Source: Laccaria trichodermophora | Taxonomy: Eukaryota > Basidiomycota > Agaricomycetes > Agaricales > Hydnangiaceae | NCBI GenBank assembly: GCA_018417955.1 | Contig: JACTVC010000002.1 | Coordinates: 992,001 to 1,056,000 of the forward strand | Length of the DNA stretch: 64,000 nt | Direction of reading: 5' to 3' | In this document: positions 58,286 through 64,000 of the stretch, piece after piece | Position numbering within the stretch: position 1 is the stretch's first letter | How the letters are laid out: each line of letters opens with the position of its first letter | Made by a program: the position numbers and the translations under genes | The notes under the pieces: generated by a model | Databases searched by the model: none | Told to the model about the DNA's origin: nothing | The model's input: only the letters and a program-made list of their open reading frames with translations

Positions 58286-58885
58286 GCGCGTAGCGTCCGA
58301 GTCTTCCTACTATTTCGACCAAGTGTTCACGATTTTGGGAAATTTTTCATGCCGAGATGGCCGAAAAATTTTCTTTTGATTCAAGATGAATAAAAAAAAA
58401 AAAGTTTTTTTGTCGATGTGACGTGTGACGTGAACACTTGGCAGTGCATGATGATGGAGCATGTGATCGCGTCGATGCATCGCCACCACTTTTATCAACT
58501 TGTCACTAAATAAAAGCGTAAGTAAGTAGCATCAGTACCTATGATGATGTTGCCCACCATTTGAATTGCATGCTGCTAGGTCATATACTTAGCGCAACTA
58601 AGCATACCACCCTTATCGACCATTTGCGAAACTACGCATACCACCCTTATCGACCATTTGCGAAACTCTGGGTTAGATCTTAGCATTTGGTTAGCATCCA
58701 ACGTCAACGCCGGTCCCTCAATCTAGATTCTCAGCAAGCCGTGGAGTAATTTGAATCGAAACTCTGTTGAGACAGACGTACATATCCAAGGTACAACCAG
58801 GCCCAAAAGGTGCAAAAAGACAACAAACAACACTAGTGATGACAACAAACAAAAGGAATGGGAGGTGAGTTGGAGACGCGCACTT
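58286..58885. other. Upstream region of FunK1 copy 2 and KRE6 3' region
   Basis: No gene seen. It contains a block shared with the FunK1 copy 1 upstream region (GAGCATGTGATCGCGTCGAT at 58459-58478, then ATGCATCGCCACCAC) and a 34-bp tandem repeat. Confidence 0.45.
58592..58659. repeat. 34-bp tandem repeat, two copies
   Basis: Units at 58592-58625 and 58626-58659 share AGCATACCACCCTTATCGAC-type sequence through CCATTT with two substitutions. A partial third start (GCGAAACT) follows. Confidence 0.8.
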
Positions 58886-61729
58886 CTACTTGCAGCCAGC
58901 CGGCATCAAGCGGTTCTTCGGCCACGATTGATTGGACTGTGCCCAGGTGGTAATGTTGGGGTTCGTATATGCCCCATAATATCTGCATGAAAGAAGGTGA
59001 GGCTACAGGTTTGGGTTAGACAGAAGGGGGACGAACGTGTCAATATAGGCCGCAGTTGGGTGGTTGGCAGGATCGCATCCAATATTAATAGAATTCTTTG
59101 GTTGATATACCCTAATCCAATCAACGCTCATGGTTGCCGGGAACGTCAACGTATCGAGATTGATATCCCCGAAATTCTGCGAGAATCCCAGGTTGGCAAT
59201 AATGTACTGTCGAAGGTCGGTAAACGCATGTTTTTGGAGGGAGAAGGGAGACCATCACCATTGGTTCTGTTGGGACTGGCCGTGCACTGATCTCTGTAGC
59301 AGCGTCTGGACCCATGGCAGCTACTAAAATGGTCCAAGCCCGCTGATTATCGTTAATCCAGGTGATATAGGCATCGTCAAAGCTGTAGAAAAATGTGCCA
59401 GCGTCAGAAAAGAAAGGTCAAGGTGGACAACAAATCTTTACCCAGGTTTATACTCGAAACCGTAGACGGTGTAACATCCTCCATTGAGCTCATAACAATT
59501 CGGGTTTGTCAACGACAACCCGCTGGTGGTTTGTTGGAAGGCACCTAGAAAAGGGACGCCTCAAAAACAAGCTACTGAAACATGGAAAGGGTACGTACCC
59601 CCTAGATAAGCGTTCAACACCGTTCTATTAGGGTCGTCGAAAGTGACGACGCCTGTCGAATTCGTGAAGCGATACCTAGCCTTTGATGGATTTGTAAAGG
59701 GAGCGTCGGGGACTTGATTCAACTTACATTGAAAGGGGCCCATTGCGACGACAAGGAGACCTGACAAATGATATATACAAATGACAGAATTCCTTACAGG
59801 AGAAATCTTACCTGGCCAACGCCTTTATCAACGATAGCTTCAAAAATATCGATTTCGGGAGCTGAGCGGCCAACATAACTGCCATCCGCTCGCATAGGCC
59901 CAGGATGAGACTCGCCGGGGCAAGTGCATGCAGCTGTTCTACCTCATGAACAAAGAGAATTGAAATTAGCTTTGTCACCCACATAAGCGTTGGCCAGGTT
60001 GGTAGGACTATTCGGGATATCGTCAGCTCTGGAGAAAGTTAGAACGTTATAACCGTACCAGCATATTCTGATTACCGGGATCACCGTTTTGGACAGCCGC
60101 CAAAGGCGTTGCTGTGCCCGGGTAGGTTTGATTGGGAAGTGTGCCGACATCGCAAGAATCATAACTATACGGCCACTATAATGGCGTAAGTTGATTGATC
60201 GTGTAGATACCAGGCGGCGCATACCAAGCCTTCTACAGTCCCACCAAAGCCAGCGCGACCTAATAACGTTGTTAAGAAGATTCACAAGAGAGTAGGGGAG
60301 ATTAACCTAGATTCCCCATTGTCCAACTGCGAAAAGAGCATAAGCAACTGATACATCAACTCTGGAAGTGACACTTACATGGCGGGCCAAAATCCACTGA
60401 ATTCGTAATGTAAAACTGGTGTCAGAGTCGGGTTAAATGAAGTACGCTACCTAATTGAGCTCGAACCAGGAAGCATCACAGATGCTACCAGATAACTGTG
60501 AGTGAAGTCAGATTTCGAGGATTATAGAGTTACGTACCCAAAATAAGACCCCCAGTAAAGCAGAACTTGTTCCTGAGGACTGTGAGGACGCTTCCTTGTC
60601 GGATAGGTTACATTTTTACATACCACGTCTGGATCTGGTGAAAAATTTGTCAAGGAAAAATCGCCAGTATAAGTCGATCAATTTACCATGCCCGACTTAA
60701 AACCCAAATTATGGTTGTTCGCTGGGTTTGCCACCTGTTCTAACCTGATCTGCAAGTAACCTCCCTTGGTCGTCGCTACGAATATGGTGAGATGCTGACA
60801 GGTGGCGAGAGGGGAGCAAATGAACCTTGTCCCGGGTCATACCACTCTAAATCATTCTAAGATGTGTTAGCCACATGCTGGCATACAAGACCATCCGACT
60901 TACAGTCCCCCAATAGTGCAGATCCACAGCTTCCCAAAAGGGGTCATCTCCAGGGTAGAATGTGCGGCCATCTACGTTGAACTCGTCGGAGAAAACCAGA
61001 ACGAACTCATCGCCGGTATGATAAGATTTGGTCGTGTAGGCGCTTTGCGGCGTATCTCGGTCGATGAGACCAAAATTTCCCGGAAGGGCGGGTACTTGGC
61101 CCGTTGCATTGATTCCTCCCAAGTTGAATCCCCCTTGATTCGTTTGCTTGTGTTCCAGGAAATGCGTTGTGATTGGATAGCCTGACGTGAACGTGTCAAT
61201 GGGATCCAATTCTTAAGACGGAATGATACAAACCGGCGCTGCATATATATGAGTTACGTAGGACTGGAAGTATAATAATACACTCACAATAGTGCCAAGC
61301 AACTGGCGGCAAGGATAGAAAGACATCCAAGATTTCCTAGTCCACGTACAGTGAAAACTGAGCCCCCTTGGTCATTCCGTCTATCACGTCGTGGGTCGGG
61401 GTTATGAATGACGTCGTCGGGTTCGGGCGTAGACATGAGTAAGGGCAGACCCCATTCGTGCGGTGAATGGGATAACGAATACTAGAGGCAAATATGGCTT
61501 CAAATATAGCAAGGTGATGGCGTGCAAAATACCTTTTCTGATATCGAAGACTGAGGGTCATGGTTTAGAAGCCATTGGCGCCGATTGATCCATCAACACT
61601 CACCGGATGGCTAGCAGACGACCGCACGCTGGGAGAAGGGCGTGAGGAGCCTGCTACTGGAGTGGGAGAAACTTTCGGAAGAAGGCTTGTTGTCGAAGGT
61701 GATGGATGATTAAAAGGGCGGCCGCTCAT
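58886..61729 (-). CDS. KRE6: KRE6/SKN1-type beta-1,6-glucan synthesis protein (GH16)
   Basis: Type II membrane protein of the secretory pathway needed for cell-wall beta-1,6-glucan. It starts MSGRPFNHPSPSTTSLLPKV with a Ser/Pro-rich cytosolic part. A membrane helix follows (LGCLSILAASCLALL, about 61283-61327), then the GH16-like lumenal domain: LVFSDEFNVDGRTFYPGDDP, FWEAVDLHYWGT, DLEWYDPGQ, KGGYLQIRLEQ, GFWPAMWTMGNLGRAGFGGT. The catalytic-type motif is SAPEIDIFEAIVDKGVGQVS, with both acidic residues of ExDxxE present. Then come GCYTVYGFEYKPGF, MSVDWIRVYQPKNSINIGCD and the family end YTNPNITTWAQSNQSWPKNR before the stop. More than a dozen introns interrupt it. The stop at 58886 follows AGCK. 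Confidence 0.9.
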
Positions 61730-62474
61730 GATAAATAATGTTGGGGTATTAAGCTAGGTAAGAAGCGCGCTCCTGCGCGGCTGGTCGAGTGTAGGGTTGA
61801 AGGAATGCTTAAGGAGGAGCCCAGTAGCGGTAATGTCTTCGACGCAGTTTGAAAAGATGGCTGTTGAAAGGAAAGTGTTGTTCTGGGAATGCCAAGCCAT
61901 TTCTTTCGGTGGTAGTGACAGGATTTGGACAGGATGGACCTGGATGGCTAAATTCGTGCATAACCCCGTTCCTGAAACCAAAATGGATAGGGAGATGGCA
62001 AAAAATCGGGAATGTTTCATAGTGCACGACAGCATCCAACAAAAACGTCTATTGAAACAGTAAGCAGGGAGGTAGTATAGAGGACAGAGTCTGACCTAAG
62101 ACTTGTTGGGTCCAGCCTGAGGCCTGAGCTGAGCCTTGAGGAGCGGCAGCGGTGGGAAAGCAACTTAGGGCGCTCATCGACTAAATGGGATTGTCCCATG
62201 AACGTTGATCGCCATCACTCAATAATTGTTGTCCGGAGTTGGGCTTGAAACTTGAAAGGATGCATATCGTCGGGAGGATTGCAGTGGATGAGATGGTGAA
62301 AGAAGGAAGGAATCGTCGTGCGTGTCACTTGGTTACGTTTGCCTCGCCAAGACTGCCCGACTTCCGATCGAAACTTTTGGCGGGGAAAAGGAGTATTTCA
62401 CGAATATCTCATGCATTTCTGCAACTATTCAAATGAAACTTGGCAGGCATGTTCATGTAGTGTATCTTCACACA
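61730..62474. other. Intergenic region upstream of KRE6
   Basis: No supported gene. The KRE6 promoter lies at its left end. Frames at 61797-62063 show no recognisable motifs. Confidence 0.4.
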
Positions 62475-63806
62475 TCCTATATAACAATTGGAAGTGGTCT
62501 TTCTCACGGGTCTAGAAGAGACATTCTGATTGGCTGCTGAATTGTGACGTCATGGGAAACCACTTGCAGGCAATGCCTGTCAATGCGGCGCCTTTTGCGC
62601 ACCTTGCTCTTCCTCTTCCACCACACTGTGCATCCTCTCCACTCTCTTTTCTTTCACTACGAGCCCCCCCTTTCCCCAACCTGGACAGTATACCTTCACA
62701 GAGATAGGATTTATATGTTTTTCTAATCAAATTTACTGCACACTTTCTCTTTCAAATGTGTGAACCATTGTGTGTGATCCAGCAAGAGAGTGTCTTCCTG
62801 TGTTGTCCTATCTTCATGTATTCAATTCAGTTGTTGTTTGACAAAAATGCCACATGATATCCTTCTGTTTTGAGCTGGTTTACTCTCTGGAATGTTCAGC
62901 CTTTATTGATTTCACCCCTCCAGACCCCCCTGAATACTTTCTCAATTGCATGATTCTTGCACCTCAAAACATTGATGTGGGTGAAATGAACCAAGAAATT
63001 TTGGATTGCATGGCAGGTGATAGCCATCAGTACATCAGTGCAGATTAAATTATCTGTGAGCCAGGAGCGGATCCAAGAGATGATGAACCAATCCCAATTG
63101 AATTTCTTTGCTCCATGAACTCTTCCAGTCTTCCACCAGGCGGATTGAATCTCAAGGTTGGGTGCCCTGTCATCTTACTTTGCAATCTTTCTCTGGGTCA
63201 GGGTTTGTGCAATGGGACATGGATGGTCATCACACAGATGGGCAATTGAGTTCTGGAAGTACAACTGCTTGGAGGTGAAATGGGGGCAATTGGCAATCAT
63301 TCCTTGAGTTTCACTCATTCCAACAAGCTCATCTGAAGTTTCATTCAATTTTCAATGTCACTATTCCCAGTTCACTTAGCTTTCACATTGTCCATAAACA
63401 AATCTCAAGGCCAATCTGTTCAACATGTTGGACTCTATATTTGCTTTCCAGTTTTTGCACATGCTATATGTAGCTCTTTCACATGCAACATCTCCCATAA
63501 CATTAAAATTCTTCTTGCAGATGATGCTACAGAATGCCTTACCACACTGTATAGTCTGAATGGACTGGATTTTGGTCCCCAAGTGTGGGAACTAAGTCTG
63601 CCTACAGTAATGTACATAAAAATACTCAGAAAATAGGAAGAGGGTGTGTGGGTGACGAGCAATGAGAGAATAGCTCAACTATCAGGATAGATTGTAATGA
63701 CAACCCTAGAGAAGAAAAGAAATTCGCACCTAGCTGAGGGAGTGAACTGAACCAATCATGAGTATTATCAAGAAAGGTCCCGTGCAAATGCACGGGTATC
63801 AGCTAG
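62475..63806 (+). mobile_element. Decayed Helitron, 3' end precise, 5' end tentative
   Basis: The 3' end is textbook: a 7-bp hairpin CCCGTGC-AAAT-GCACGGG at 63779-63796, then TATCAG and the terminal CTAG (63803-63806), followed by host T. Within it lies a PIF1-like helicase relic on the same strand. The 5' end is a guess: A|TCCTATATAACAATTG at 62475 fits the rule of insertion between A and T with a TC start. If correct, the copy is 1.33 kb and heavily deleted. Only the 3' end is firm. Confidence 0.75.
62850..63640 (+). pseudogene. PIF1-like Helitron helicase C-terminal relic
   Basis: Frames broken by stops spell the C-terminal part of a Helitron PIF1-family helicase: FLNCMILAPQNIDVGEMNQE, ILDCMAGDSHQYISAD, then after a stop EPGADPRDDEPIPIEFLCSM, LPPGGLNLKVGCPVILLCNL and GLCNGTWMVITQM. 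After further stops come PVHLAFTLSINKSQGQSVQH (the conserved helicase motif with the SQGQS core) and HNIKILLADDA. At least three in-frame stops make it non-functional. Many substitutions to Cys and Trp at positions normally Arg suggest C-to-T decay, as expected from repeat-induced or methylation-driven mutation. Confidence 0.85.
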
Positions 63807-64000
63807 TATAACTAAAAAAAAAGCGCCGTGTCTTATGTATTACTCGTTAAATTCACCCTGCAACTTTTGTGGCATTTTCAAGAATCTTCTGAAACGGCAT
63901 GTTCAAGCAGTTTTATCTGAGTCATTCAGACACCTTGGATGTCTTAGTACATGGTTTATTAGTTGTCTCCTCCTGTAGCATTCTTTTTCAAAAACGGGAT
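63807..64000. other. Right-edge flank of the Helitron
   Basis: 194 bp of AT-rich DNA starting with the host T of the insertion site. No gene seen. Confidence 0.4.

Noticed and set aside
58592..58659. 34-bp tandem repeat as a CRISPR-like array
   Set aside because: There are only two adjoining units with no spacers, and the genome is eukaryotic. It is a simple tandem duplication.

Overview
The window is nuclear DNA from a basidiomycete fungus, most likely an Agaricomycete (probably Agaricales). Genes are cut by many introns of about 50-60 bp with GT-AG ends. The gene set includes families typical of mushroom-forming fungi: FunK1 protein kinases, a Mug135-like protein, a PPxY-tailed membrane protein family and a DDE-transposase-like family. 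I cannot name the species from sequence alone.

Layout. 1-2.1 kb: minus-strand DDE-transposase-like gene running off the left edge. 2.6-6.6 kb: SRPK-like kinase gene broken by a 2,697-bp TA-flanked DNA transposon whose removal restores the reading frame exactly. 6.9-27.6 kb: a dense housekeeping block of splicing factor CLF1, mitochondrial ribosomal protein mL59, a tRNA-Val(AAC), condensin subunit YCG1/CAP-G, a Mug135-like protein, ribosome-export adaptor NMD3 (minus), ER folding sensor UGGT ending in HDEL, and ubiquitin-conjugating enzyme RAD6. 28.1-29.8 kb: a long fold-back element with a PIF/Harbinger-like element nested in it. 31.4-46.0 kb: two PMA1-type plasma-membrane proton ATPases with the same intron positions, separated by a MYND protein, an aspartic protease with a non-canonical second active-site motif and a four-helix membrane protein. 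47.0-50.6 kb: tandem pair of single-pass membrane proteins with PPxY tails. 51.4-58.5 kb: FunK1 kinase cluster (one intact-looking copy, one copy whose 5' end is interrupted by a 432-bp MITE, one opposite-strand relic). 58.9-61.7 kb: KRE6/SKN1-type glucan-synthesis glycoside hydrolase (minus). 62.5-63.8 kb: decayed Helitron with a PIF1-like helicase relic and a textbook 3' hairpin plus CTAG end.

The genes do not form one pathway. Functional themes recur: ER and cell-surface biogenesis (UGGT, KRE6, PMA1 pair, PPxY membrane proteins), chromosome and RNA machinery (YCG1, CLF1, RAD6), and translation (NMD3, mL59, tRNA-Val). I found no convincing new defence or biosynthetic system. The strongest unusual material is the set of datable transposon insertions into kinase genes, the nested fold-back element, GC-AG introns shared by paralogues, a 23-nt micro-exon shared by the two proton pumps, and active-site losses in a kinase and a protease.
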